Of a stretch of 59,979 nt of DNA, positions 1-7,835 are shown one piece after another. Within the stretch, counting starts at the first letter, position 1. Every line of letters starts with the position of its first letter. A program made the translations under genes and the position numbers. The stretch is from contig JAZQWL010000006.1 of the NCBI GenBank assembly GCA_045632305.1, forward strand, positions 1 to 59,979. Reading direction: 5' to 3'. The notes under the pieces were generated by a model. It was not told where the DNA came from and searched no databases. It worked only from the letters and a program-made list of their open reading frames with translations. The DNA is from SVTX01 sp045632305. Lineage in GTDB: Bacteria; Bacillota; Clostridia; Oscillospirales; CAG-272.

Positions 1-140
1 TAAGAAAGCTTGAAACACAGAACCCCATATATTTAAGACACGCGGCGGAAGGACTCCTGTCATATATTGACGAGCTTTTCGGTGAGGGCAATATGCCTAT
101 TTGCCGCGAGCATATTATGAGAATACTCAGAAATGCGTAA
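1..140 (+). CDS. C-terminal end of an unidentified protein (partial)
   Basis: An open frame enters from the left edge and stops with TAA at 138-140. The 45 visible residues read KLETQNPIYLRHAAEG and so on, ending RILRNA. They are charged, probably helical, and carry no membrane segment or motif I recognise. The next gene, a transglutaminase-like membrane protein, starts 33 bases later, so the two probably share a transcript. In many bacteria such transglutaminases follow MoxR-type ATPase and DUF58 genes, so this could be the tail of one of those, but nothing visible here proves it. Confidence 0.55.
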   Translation, partial: RKLETQNPIYLRHAAEGLLSYIDELFGEGNMPICREHIMRILRNA

Positions 141-173
141 ACTTATTTTAAGTGAAAGGAAAGGAGAAAAAAC

Positions 174-2033
174 ATGATAAGTAAGAATAAGCTTGTAAAC
201 ATACTTGCTATGTCATTGGCTGCAATATTGCTCGTGCTTGCGCTGACGGTTACTTTTATAGCTATCTTCTTTCCGGGAATTTTAGGCGGAGGTGGCGATC
301 CGCTTGCAGGTTATAATCCTATGTATGACGCATCGGGACAAATGCCCAATCTCGGAGACTTCGATCTCAACGGCAATCCTATCGGTGATTTCGGAGGCGG
401 CGGAGGCGACGGAGGCGGTGGCGGCATCGATATGTCGCGCGTCGTGTTCAGAGTGTTCTCCCCCGAGACTAAGGAAAAGGTGTACTTCAGACAGGGAAGC
501 TACGTTACCTGCGAGGGTGCCGAGTGGTTTGAGGCGGAGCCGTTTAAATCCGAAACATTCCCATATATTGATCCCACGTATTTTACGGGTAATCTTATTT
601 TAAGATCTGCGTACGCTAATGAGAAATCCATGGCGATCGAATCCCTTGACGGTACGATAGTAATGCCTTATTATCCCGTATGGGGCATCGAACTGCCTGA
701 AACGGTCTATCCGTATGAAAGCGAAAATTATCAGTATTCGGTGAATTATACGGATCTTAGTACCTTCTATTTTTCAGATCCCGAAATGATGGATTTCGCT
801 CGCGATTACGGGGAATATGCAAGAGAAACCTATCTTGCGCTTACTCCCGAGACCGAAGAATATATGAAGCGGATCATAAAAGAGCAACACTTCAGAAAGA
901 ATTCAAGCACAATAGTTGAGGACGTTGCGGAATATATTAAAAATGCGAAAAAATACGATATGAATTTCGATCCCGCGCTTGAGGAGGAGGAAAATATTCC
1001 CGTTGCCTTCCTTGAGGAATATGAAAGCGGAGTTTGTCGTCATTTTGCGGCGTCCGCAACCATGCTTTACCGCGCGCTGGGTATTCCTGCAAGATATACG
1101 GTTGGATTTTTAGGATCGACTGTCGCAGAGGAATGGAGCGACGTTACTGTACGTCAGGCGCACGCGTGGGTTGAAATATTCGTGGATGGCTTTGGCTGGC
1201 AGCCCGTAGAGGTAACGCCTCCTATGGAGGAAGCGCCGCCGCCCACTGAAAAGATCCCGATTGAGATCAAGCCCGCAGATATTGAGATGCTCGGTGATCT
1301 TGATACCGTCCTTACATGCGATCGCATTGAGGGCTTTGAGTATTACGAGGCGCAGGGCTACCGTTATGAGGTGGAAATATCCGGTGAACAGAGAGGGTAC
1401 GGTAAAACTCAGACCTCTATTAGTGATATAAGGATATACAACGCGCAGAATGAGGACGTTACCGATCACTTCAAGATCAAGGCAAAGGAAGGAACGCTAC
1501 ACGTTTACTTTAGCGAGCTTACCTATTACAGTGAGGGTGTTACTGCCACGTACTGCGGAGAGGTTATAAGACATAAAGTGGTTACCGAGGGTGAGAACAG
1601 CTATTACGGAGATCATACCGTAAAGCCGAGCTTCCTTACGAGACCCAAGGACGTTGGAACTGTAGCCAACGTGTTTGTAATGGTGATCACAAACGCTCAG
1701 GGCATGGAGATCACCGATCACTACAAGATAAATTACGAATATGGTGATATAGAGATAGTACATGCCGAAATAGCCATAAAGGCACAGGATGCAGAAAAGA
1801 TGTACGACGGCGAGGCGCTCGAATGTCCCGCGTACGAATTTATTGTAAACAATCTTGCGCCCGAGCATTATATCGACGATTCACTTATAAAAATTGTCGG
1901 AAGTCAGACCGAGCGCGGTCGATCCGAGAATATAATTGAGATCAGCTCCATCGTTATCCGCGACTGGGCGGGAAGAGACGTTACAAGCAATTATAAAATC
2001 AAGACCTACACAGGACAGCTCCGTGTTAGGTAA
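174..2033 (+). CDS. membrane-anchored transglutaminase-like protein with C-terminal YDG-type repeats
   Basis: A 619-residue surface protein. Residues 8-34 form one membrane segment, followed by a linker very rich in glycine (about 38-85). The transglutaminase-like core lies near 240-350: Cys288 in SGVCRHF, His330 in RQAHAWVE, and the third position in GWQPVEVTP. That third position is Glu346 where the family normally has Asp. Such domains act as cysteine proteases, amidases or cross-linkers outside the membrane. After a proline-rich hinge (about 348-368) come three beta-rich repeats of roughly 85 residues. The last has the signature MYDGEALECPAYEF and ends in a TGQLRV strand. The next gene consists of the same repeat. 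The start is ATG with AAAGGAG upstream. The fold call is good; substrate and activity are unknown. Confidence 0.8.
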   Translation: MISKNKLVNILAMSLAAILLVLALTVTFIAIFFPGILGGGGDPLAGYNPMYDASGQMPNLGDFDLNGNPIGDFGGGGGDGGGGGIDMSRVVFRVFSPETKEKVYFRQGSYVTCEGAEWFEAEPFKSETFPYIDPTYFTGNLILRSAYANEKSMAIESLDGTIVMPYYPVWGIELPETVYPYESENYQYSVNYTDLSTFYFSDPEMMDFARDYGEYARETYLALTPETEEYMKRIIKEQHFRKNSSTIVEDVAEYIKNAKKYDMNFDPALEEEENIPVAFLEEYESGVCRHFAASATMLYRALGIPARYTVGFLGSTVAEEWSDVTVRQAHAWVEIFVDGFGWQPVEVTPPMEEAPPPTEKIPIEIKPADIEMLGDLDTVLTCDRIEGFEYYEAQGYRYEVEISGEQRGYGKTQTSISDIRIYNAQNEDVTDHFKIKAKEGTLHVYFSELTYYSEGVTATYCGEVIRHKVVTEGENSYYGDHTVKPSFLTRPKDVGTVANVFVMVITNAQGMEITDHYKINYEYGDIEIVHAEIAIKAQDAEKMYDGEALECPAYEFIVNNLAPEHYIDDSLIKIVGSQTERGRSENIIEISSIVIRDWAGRDVTSNYKIKTYTGQLRVR

Positions 2034-2059
2034 TTTAAGCTTCAGAGGACGAGAAAAGT

Positions 2060-5000
2060 ATGCAATATGATATTTATTATGAAAAAGTGAATAAATTTGC
2101 GGCCTTTATGAAAAAGGTTTTCAAGTTTATGTGGTTGATACTGACCGTATTAGCCGTTATAATCGCCGCAGTTGTAACTCTTCTCGCCCTGAAGGGAAAG
2201 ATACTTTCCGAGGGTGGCGTCAAGAGTACGTACGTGTATGGCGACAGCATTGAATATAAAGCCGACGCCTTCTTATCAAAGGTCAAGCCGCAGTATTTCG
2301 TTGACGGCGCGTGGGTGGATACGCCCCCTTCAAGAGTTGGCGCATATAAGGTGCGAGGCGCGGCAAAGTCGGGCTTTGGCGGCTATAAGTATTCAGAGGA
2401 GCATGCGTTTGAGATCACAAAGCGTGACGTAAGCGTGTCGATCCCGCCGCAGAAGATAACGTACGGTGATACACCTAAATATGATGTAAGCATTCTTGCT
2501 GCGGGCGATCAATTGGTATGCGAGAGATTAAAAATTAATTATCTCGGCGCTACGGAGGCGGAACTCGCAAATCCTCAATGCCAGGTTGAGCCAAATAAGG
2601 AAAGCATTAAGATCACCAATGCCTCGGGAGTTGACGTAACCGACTGCTATAATATTAATGTAGACGGAAGAAAGCTTAAGGTGACTCCCAGACCGCTTAA
2701 CGTAACGGTTTCCGACAAGAGCGTGATATACAACAATACCGTGCTTACGTTTGACGGCTACGAAACCGACGGAAACGAGGTGTTCGGAGATACGGTAGAG
2801 GCGGTGTTTACTGCAAATATTATCGATGTCGGTGAGGTGGAGAATACCCCGTCGCTCAGAGTCGTAAGCAAGAGCGGGCTTGACGTGTCGCATTTCTATA
2901 CCGTAAAATGCACGGTCGGTAAGCTCACGGTCGAGAAGAGACCGCTTATTATAAAAACCGAGAGCGCATCCAAGGTGTATGACGGAAAGCCCTTGATAAA
3001 TTCTGAGGCGACCATTGCCGGTGAATACGGCGTATGCGACGGACAGACGCTTAATCTTTCGTTCCCGATGATCGTGAATGTATGGAAGCAAGAAAACCTT
3101 CCTACTTACAAGGTTACCGACGTTGTAACGGGACAGGACAAAACATACAATTACTCAATTTTCATTGAGGCGGGTACACTCGAGGTATCCGCACGAGAGC
3201 TTGTTATCGCTACCCAGGGCGGAGGTAAGGTGTACGACGGTATCCCGCTTTTGCTTGATGAGTATGATATCGTCGGAAAGTATGACTTGTGCGAAAGTCA
3301 CACAATTGAGTTGAATTTTACCGAGTTCATTAATGTGATAAACACTTCAAATATTCCCGAATATACGATTTCGGGACTTAACGGTGCGGACGTTACAAGC
3401 AATTATGACGTCATTATCCTAGGGGGAGGCGTTGCTATCTCAAAGCGACCCATTGAAATTGTGGTTGGAAGCGCAGAGAAGACCTTTGACGGCACACCGC
3501 TGGAATGCCCCAAATATGACGTTGTCGGAGAATACGACTTTATTGAGGGACACTCGTTGACAACGAGCTTCCCGTCTCTGACTTATGCGGGTACTGTCAA
3601 AAATGAAATGAACATAATTGATATACGCGACAGAGAGAATAATCCCGTAAGAAGCAATTATCAGATACATTATCTTCAGGGTACGCTTACGGTTAATAAG
3701 CGCGATATTACGATCACCACGCCCGACGGCGAGTGGATGTACGACAGCTACGATCATTCGACGGAAGCGATTTTCAGTACGGATATAGGTTACGATAACG
3801 TAAAGTATACGAAGTCCACGTTAATAAGGTATGCGGGCTCCGTGAAGAATGAAGTGATAGTTAAGCTTTATAATGAGACGCTCGGCGACGTTTCAAAATC
3901 CTACAATATTACTTATAAATACGGCACCTTGACGGTAACGAAGAGACCTATTACTATTTACACGCCGGCAATTACGCAGACCTATGACGGTCAGCCGCTC
4001 GTAGGCGACTGGGCGAGGGCATTTGGCGGAGAGGGAATTGCGGACAGAGATCACTTCCGTGTGACTCTCTCAAGCCAAATAACCGACGTTGGAAGCGTAA
4101 AGAACGAATTTTATGATTATTATTTTTATACAGATGATTACGTTTACGATGAGCCGACCTTAGAGGCACCCGACTGGGAGGTAATGCCTGTGGATGAGCC
4201 GACCACCTCTGCGGATAAGCTTGACGGATCGGATGACTTTGTCCGTGAGGAAAATACCGAGCCCGCGGACGAGCTGCCGGATATTGACGTCGATCCCACG
4301 ATAAAGGCGAAAAACAGCTACGATATTACGTGGGTATGCGGTACGCTTACTGTAACTCCCAGAGAGGTGCATATAAGACCCGCCGATGACAGTAAGCCGT
4401 ACGACGGAGAGCCGCTTTTCGCGACCGACTTCGTTTACAGTGAAAACACTCCGTACGAGTTTGTCAATAGACACAATGTATACATGGAATATAGCGGCGC
4501 GGTTTACGATATAGGTACCGAGATATCGAGAATAGTTGAGGGAAGTGTTGTAGTAACCGACGCGTCGGGTAATAACGTGACGCGAAACTATAGGATCGTT
4601 TCGAACAAAACGGGATTGCTCACGGTTTATCCAAGACCCTTGACGATAACTACGGGTAGCTTTGAGAAGGAATATGACGGACTGCCGCTTAGGTATCTCG
4701 TGTATAATATAACCTCGGGATCCTTCCTTGACGGACATCAGCTGTTCTTACAAATCGACGGCTCGCAAACCGAGGTCGGAAGATCTCCCAATACCGTTGC
4801 CGACGGATCGATAAGAGTTGATCTTCTCATGCCGGGAACAGACCCTGTTGACGTAACGAAATATTACGATATAACCGTTGTCGAGGGTAGCTTGACCGTA
4901 ACCGATCCCAATCTTGAATTGCTTGAGATAACTCCGATATCGCTCTTCAAGGATTACGACGGAGAATATCTGTACGCGATCAATATGCTTGAAGAGGATG

Positions 5001-5749
5001 GTCTTCTCGGTGAGCTTTTGGCTCGCGGATATCATTATTCCGTTGAGGTAAGCGGATCTCAGCGCGAGGTAGGTATCGGAAAGAGCACGATCGTGACATT
5101 CCATCTTTTTGATGAGAATTGGAAGGACGTAACGCACAAGTACAACGTAGTATTTAATGAAGGAATACTTGAGGTAAGAGCCGCAACGGTGAGAGTTTTT
5201 CTCTATGAGCTTCAGAAATATTACGACGGAACACCGCTTGAGTTCAGACAGGACGATTATTCGATAATTTACCTGCCCGACGAGTGTAAGCTTTCGCTTA
5301 CGCTTAAAATCAGCTTGACCGACGTTGGTGAAATAACTCTCGAGCAGATCAATGAAAATCTTGATCAGTACGTTTCGTTCAGAGTATTCAAGGACGGAGT
5401 TGATATTACAAGAAACTGCAAGCTTATATTTGACGTTTTCGAGGGTACGCACAAGGATTACGTTCCCATAAAGATAAGCCCCCGCGCGATTGAATTGACT
5501 GCCGTGAGCGCAGAGAAGTATTATGACGGTAAGGCGCTTACAAGCTCAAGATATGAGATCACAAAGGGAACGCTTGCAGAGGGACATAAGATCTATGTAA
5601 CCGTTGAGGGAAGTATTACAGAGGTAGGAAAGACAGAAAATATCATTCGCGATTTCTACATAATTGATACCGTTACAGGACATATCGTAACAGATAATTA
5701 TACTGTAAAGACGATTGACGGAACTATTACGGTTCATAATAAACAGTAA
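2060..5749 (+). CDS. large YDG/MBG-type repeat surface protein
   Basis: A 1229-residue protein with a short cytoplasmic N-terminus, one membrane segment near 22-45, and then about twelve tandem beta-rich repeats of 80-100 residues. Each unit begins with a (L/I)xI strand and a YDGxPL-like motif (KVYDGKPL, KTFDGTPL, QTYDGQPL, KYYDGKAL), then a GH or DxH turn, a DVG/EVG motif and a closing GTLTVxxRP strand. This is the pattern of the YDG/MBG domains of bacterial surface proteins. The first two units are degenerate. Unit seven (about residues 690-760) carries an acidic, proline-rich insertion. There is no sorting signal at the C-terminus, so the N-terminal segment is the anchor. It starts 26 bases after the transglutaminase gene, which ends in three related repeats, so the two products probably work in the same surface structure. 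No catalytic motif is visible. Confidence 0.8.
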   Translation: MQYDIYYEKVNKFAAFMKKVFKFMWLILTVLAVIIAAVVTLLALKGKILSEGGVKSTYVYGDSIEYKADAFLSKVKPQYFVDGAWVDTPPSRVGAYKVRGAAKSGFGGYKYSEEHAFEITKRDVSVSIPPQKITYGDTPKYDVSILAAGDQLVCERLKINYLGATEAELANPQCQVEPNKESIKITNASGVDVTDCYNINVDGRKLKVTPRPLNVTVSDKSVIYNNTVLTFDGYETDGNEVFGDTVEAVFTANIIDVGEVENTPSLRVVSKSGLDVSHFYTVKCTVGKLTVEKRPLIIKTESASKVYDGKPLINSEATIAGEYGVCDGQTLNLSFPMIVNVWKQENLPTYKVTDVVTGQDKTYNYSIFIEAGTLEVSARELVIATQGGGKVYDGIPLLLDEYDIVGKYDLCESHTIELNFTEFINVINTSNIPEYTISGLNGADVTSNYDVIILGGGVAISKRPIEIVVGSAEKTFDGTPLECPKYDVVGEYDFIEGHSLTTSFPSLTYAGTVKNEMNIIDIRDRENNPVRSNYQIHYLQGTLTVNKRDITITTPDGEWMYDSYDHSTEAIFSTDIGYDNVKYTKSTLIRYAGSVKNEVIVKLYNETLGDVSKSYNITYKYGTLTVTKRPITIYTPAITQTYDGQPLVGDWARAFGGEGIADRDHFRVTLSSQITDVGSVKNEFYDYYFYTDDYVYDEPTLEAPDWEVMPVDEPTTSADKLDGSDDFVREENTEPADELPDIDVDPTIKAKNSYDITWVCGTLTVTPREVHIRPADDSKPYDGEPLFATDFVYSENTPYEFVNRHNVYMEYSGAVYDIGTEISRIVEGSVVVTDASGNNVTRNYRIVSNKTGLLTVYPRPLTITTGSFEKEYDGLPLRYLVYNITSGSFLDGHQLFLQIDGSQTEVGRSPNTVADGSIRVDLLMPGTDPVDVTKYYDITVVEGSLTVTDPNLELLEITPISLFKDYDGEYLYAINMLEEDGLLGELLARGYHYSVEVSGSQREVGIGKSTIVTFHLFDENWKDVTHKYNVVFNEGILEVRAATVRVFLYELQKYYDGTPLEFRQDDYSIIYLPDECKLSLTLKISLTDVGEITLEQINENLDQYVSFRVFKDGVDITRNCKLIFDVFEGTHKDYVPIKISPRAIELTAVSAEKYYDGKALTSSRYEITKGTLAEGHKIYVTVEGSITEVGKTENIIRDFYIIDTVTGHIVTDNYTVKTIDGTITVHNKQ

Positions 5750-5758
5750 AAAGCTTTT

Positions 5759-5791
5759 AGCCCGCAACGCTTGCGCTGCGGGCTACTTTTT
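5759..5791 (+). terminator. rho-independent terminator of the surface operon
   Basis: An 8-bp stem, AGCCCGCA (5759-5766) with TGCGGGCT (5777-5784), is followed two bases later by five T (5787-5791). It lies directly after the stop of the YDG-repeat gene. Confidence 0.85.
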
Positions 5792-5815
5792 ATTGACATA
5801 TTTTTGAAATTTATA

Positions 5816-5844
5816 TTGCAATTGTAAAAAAAGTGTGTTATAAT
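5816..5844 (+). promoter_or_regulatory. promoter of the sugar isomerase gene
   Basis: TTGCAA (5816-5821), a 17-base spacer and TATAAT (5839-5844), 46 bases before the isomerase start. A TTGACA at 5793 lies too far from the -10 to be its partner. Confidence 0.75.
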
Positions 5845-5889
5845 GAACTGTAAATAAAAAAATAATACAATATCAAATGAGGTGTTATT

Positions 5890-7308
5890 ATGTTAGTACA
5901 GACAAAAGCTAAGATTGGTGTATTTTCCATCGCTCTCGGCGCATATTTGCCCCAGTTCCCTCAGCTCGTTCCCGAGTTCGAGGCACAGTACGAAGCGTTC
6001 AAGAAGACATTGCCCGACACAGTTGAGATCATCGACGGTGGTATGGTAACAACTAAGGAGCTCTCCATGGCAGCAGGCGACAAGTTCCGCGCAGCTGACG
6101 TTGACCTCGTTATTATGCAGCTTCTTACATACGCTACATCCTACAATATGCTTCCCGCAGTTCGCGACCTTGACGTTCCCGTAGTTCTCGTTAACGTTCA
6201 GAAGCTCAAGGCACCCGACTATGAAAACACAGACATTCCCAAGTGGCTCGGCGAGCTTTACGCTTGCGGCGCAGTTGGTGAAATGGTTGCCGACCTTGAA
6301 AGAGCAGGCAAGAGACACGCAGTTATTACAGGCGTTGTTGAAGGCGGCGACGAATACGTTCAGCGCGAGATCGAGGATTGGTGCCGCGCAGCTCAGGTTA
6401 GAAGAAGATTCAGAAACACTAACCTCGCTCAGATCGGCCGTCCCTATCCCGGTATGATGGACCTTTATATTGACGAAACAAACCTTTACCACAGAATGTG
6501 GCTCTATACAAAGCAGTTCGACTGGGAAAAGATGTGGGCTATCGCTGACAACATCACAGACGAAGAGGCAATCAGAGCTAAGGCGCTTGACATTATCGAT
6601 ACATTTGATATCGAAGGCGGCGGTACAGTTGAAAAGGTTTGGGAAATGGCAAAGTACGTTGTTGCTTTCGAAAAGTGGGTTGAAGACGAGCAGATCGCTT
6701 TCGTTGCTTCTCACTACGACGGTTTTGCACAGGGTCAGGCAGGTAAGCTCGACTCCATGCTCATTCCCGCATTCTCCATGCTTATTAAGCAGGGCGTAGC
6801 ATGTGCTGTTGAAGGCGACATCAAGGTTGCTATGGCTATGAGCATCCTCAAGACTATCTCCGGTATGGGTCAGCTCTCTGAAATGTTCTCCATTGACTTC
6901 AATGAAGATATCTGCATTATCGGTCACTCCGGCTCGGGCGACGCTGATATTTCCGCAAGAAAGCCCTCTATGAAGATCGTTCCCGTATTCCACGGCAAGA
7001 CTGGTGGCGGTTACCTTACACAGTTCTATCCTCACTTGGGCCCCGTTACATACCTCGGTATTACACAGGATAAGAACGGCAACTTCAAGTTTGTTGTAGC
7101 TGAAGGTATCAATGAAGATGGACCTATCTTCACATTCGGTGATACAAACATGAGAACTCGTTTCACATGCGGCGCAAGAGAATTCTGCAACCGTTGGAGC
7201 GAAGCAGGACCTACTCACCACATGGCAGCTGCAAGCGGTCGTCACATCGACACAATCCTCAAGGTTGCTAAGATCTTCAACGTTCCCGTTGATATTATTA
7301 CAAGATAA
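5890..7308 (+). CDS. L-fucose/L-arabinose isomerase-family sugar isomerase
   Basis: A 472-residue cytoplasmic enzyme of the aldose-ketose isomerase fold shared by AraA and FucI. Family-like blocks are an N-terminal Rossmann-like half (KIGVFSIALGAYLPQFPQL), a central segment with CAVEGDIKVAMAMSILKTISG, and a C-terminal REFCNRWSEAGPTHHMAAASG containing the conserved histidine region. The length is close to AraA (about 500) and shorter than FucI (about 590). No kinase, epimerase or regulator gene adjoins it, so the substrate cannot be read from context. It has its own promoter and terminator. Codon choice is narrow (Lys nearly always AAG), which suggests high expression. The start is ATG behind GAGGTG. 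L-arabinose isomerase is the likeliest single function, but related proteins of unknown substrate are annotated the same way. Confidence 0.8.
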   Translation: MLVQTKAKIGVFSIALGAYLPQFPQLVPEFEAQYEAFKKTLPDTVEIIDGGMVTTKELSMAAGDKFRAADVDLVIMQLLTYATSYNMLPAVRDLDVPVVLVNVQKLKAPDYENTDIPKWLGELYACGAVGEMVADLERAGKRHAVITGVVEGGDEYVQREIEDWCRAAQVRRRFRNTNLAQIGRPYPGMMDLYIDETNLYHRMWLYTKQFDWEKMWAIADNITDEEAIRAKALDIIDTFDIEGGGTVEKVWEMAKYVVAFEKWVEDEQIAFVASHYDGFAQGQAGKLDSMLIPAFSMLIKQGVACAVEGDIKVAMAMSILKTISGMGQLSEMFSIDFNEDICIIGHSGSGDADISARKPSMKIVPVFHGKTGGGYLTQFYPHLGPVTYLGITQDKNGNFKFVVAEGINEDGPIFTFGDTNMRTRFTCGAREFCNRWSEAGPTHHMAAASGRHIDTILKVAKIFNVPVDIITR

Positions 7309-7322
7309 TTTAATAAGAGAAG

Positions 7323-7348
7323 GCGGTAGCTTATGCTACCGCTTTTTT
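7323..7348 (+). terminator. rho-independent terminator of the isomerase gene
   Basis: A perfect 8-bp stem GCGGTAGC / GCTACCGC with a TTAT loop, followed by six T (7343-7348). Confidence 0.9.
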
Positions 7349-7386
7349 CATTTGATAGATTTGTTTTTATTTTTCAAAATAATCTC

Positions 7387-7415
7387 TTGACAAATTGAAT
7401 AAAAGATGATATAAT
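7387..7415 (+). promoter_or_regulatory. promoter of tRNA-Pro
   Basis: Consensus TTGACA (7387-7392), a 17-base spacer and TATAAT (7410-7415), ending 15 bases before the mature tRNA 5' end. Confidence 0.85.
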
Positions 7416-7430
7416 CTTTGAGTATGATTT

Positions 7431-7506
7431 CGAGGTGTAGCGCAGGTGGTAGCGCGCCAGTTTCGGGTACTGGAGGCCGCGAGTTCGAGTCCCGCCACTT
7501 CGACCA
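7431..7506 (+). tRNA. tRNA-Pro (anticodon CGG)
   Basis: A full cloverleaf. The acceptor stem is CGAGGTG (7431-7437) with CACTTCG, with one G-T pair. The D-stem is GCGC/GCGC. The anticodon stem CCAGT/ACTGG encloses loop TTCGGGT, giving anticodon CGG at 7464-7466. The variable loop is AGGCC and the T-loop TTCGAGT. Discriminator A7503 and an encoded CCA at 7504-7506 follow. One oddity: the T-stem has an A-C mismatch (A7482 against C7492). It has its own promoter and terminator. Pieces of its 3' half recur at 7687 and 9857. Confidence 0.93.
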
Positions 7507-7511
7507 AAAAA

Positions 7512-7543
7512 TAGAGGGTAGCATCAGCTACCCTCTATTTTTT
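7512..7543 (+). terminator. terminator of tRNA-Pro
   Basis: An 11-bp perfect stem TAGAGGGTAGC / GCTACCCTCTA with an ATCA loop, followed by six T. It begins just after the encoded CCA. Confidence 0.9.
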
Positions 7544-7613
7544 GGCAGAAACGACGCTTAGCGAAATAGTGGGGAAATTCAATTGCGGCGGTAGCAATTG
7601 GATTTTACACGCG

Positions 7614-7647
7614 AAAAGAAAGCACCGCTTTTGCGGTGCTTTCTTTT
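7614..7647. terminator. strong symmetric hairpin, probable bidirectional terminator
   Basis: A 15-bp perfect stem, AAAAGAAAGCACCGC (7614-7628) with GCGGTGCTTTCTTTT (7633-7647), around a TTTT loop. The A/T-rich base of the stem supplies U-runs on both strands. Confidence 0.7.
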
Positions 7648-7688
7648 AATTTGTCGCATTTGATGTCACGGAAGTGACGCGACAAATT
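7648..7688. repeat. two-part hairpin at the islet border
   Basis: The outer stem is AATTTGTCGC (7648-7657) with GCGACAAATT (7679-7688). The inner stem is GTCAC (7665-7669) with GTGAC (7674-7678) around GGAA. A 7-base bulge (7658-7664) sits on one side only. The right arm touches the tRNA-like fragment at 7687. Confidence 0.6.
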
Positions 7689-7705
7689 TAAGTTCGAGTC
7701 CCGCC
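7687..7705 (+). repeat. tRNA-Pro 3'-half fragment (left copy, att-like)
   Basis: TTTAAGTTCGAGTCCCGCC. Its last 15 bases are identical to the T-arm and start of the 3' acceptor strand of tRNA-Pro (7482-7496). A near copy with one extra base occurs at 9857-9875, on the far side of the two-gene islet. Confidence 0.7.
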
Positions 7706-7750
7706 CTTTTATACATAGCTTTTTAGATTTATTTTGACACTCAACAAAAC

Positions 7751-7770
7751 ATAAGCGTCGTAGTGTGAAA
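7751..7770 (+). repeat. islet direct repeat, left copy
   Basis: ATAAGCGTCGTAGTGTGAAA matches 17 of 20 bases at 9654-9673. The two copies bracket the gene pair closely, inside the tRNA-fragment repeats. Confidence 0.55.
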
Positions 7771-7774
7771 TGAC

Positions 7775-7803
7775 TTGAAATTCTAAATGTTTTATGATAT
7801 AAT
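7775..7803 (+). promoter_or_regulatory. promoter of the two-gene islet
   Basis: TTGAAA (7775-7780), a 17-base spacer and TATAAT (7798-7803), 33 bases before the first start codon. Confidence 0.75.
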
Positions 7804-7835
7804 TATCATGACAACAATGAAACGAGGTGGGCATT

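Larger units (their letters stand above)
7544..7774. other. gene-free left border of the tRNA-Pro accessory islet
   Basis: No convincing gene. The stretch holds a small inverted repeat (AATTGC and GCAATT near 7581-7599), two strong hairpins (7614-7647 and 7648-7688), a 19-base piece matching the tRNA T-arm (7687-7705) and one copy of a 20-base direct repeat (7751-7770). It joins housekeeping DNA to the AT-rich gene pair. Confidence 0.6.

Noticed and set aside
5793..5798. TTGACA as -35 for the isomerase promoter
   Set aside because: It is 40 bases from the TATAAT. TTGCAA at 5816 gives the correct 17-base spacer.
5893..7245. Open frame of 450 codons on the minus strand opposite the sugar isomerase
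   Set aside because: It lacks a ribosome site, has a Cys/Val/Asn-rich composition with no domain, and exists because the isomerase uses a narrow codon set. The plus-strand gene is clear.
7687..7705. A second tRNA or tRNA pseudogene at the tRNA-like fragment
   Set aside because: Only the T-arm and part of the acceptor strand are present; no anticodon arm or D-arm precedes it.
7827..7835. Earlier GTG start for the HEPN-like gene
   Set aside because: That GTG lies inside the GAGGTGG ribosome site. The same site and spacing in the downstream gene point to the GTG at 7836.
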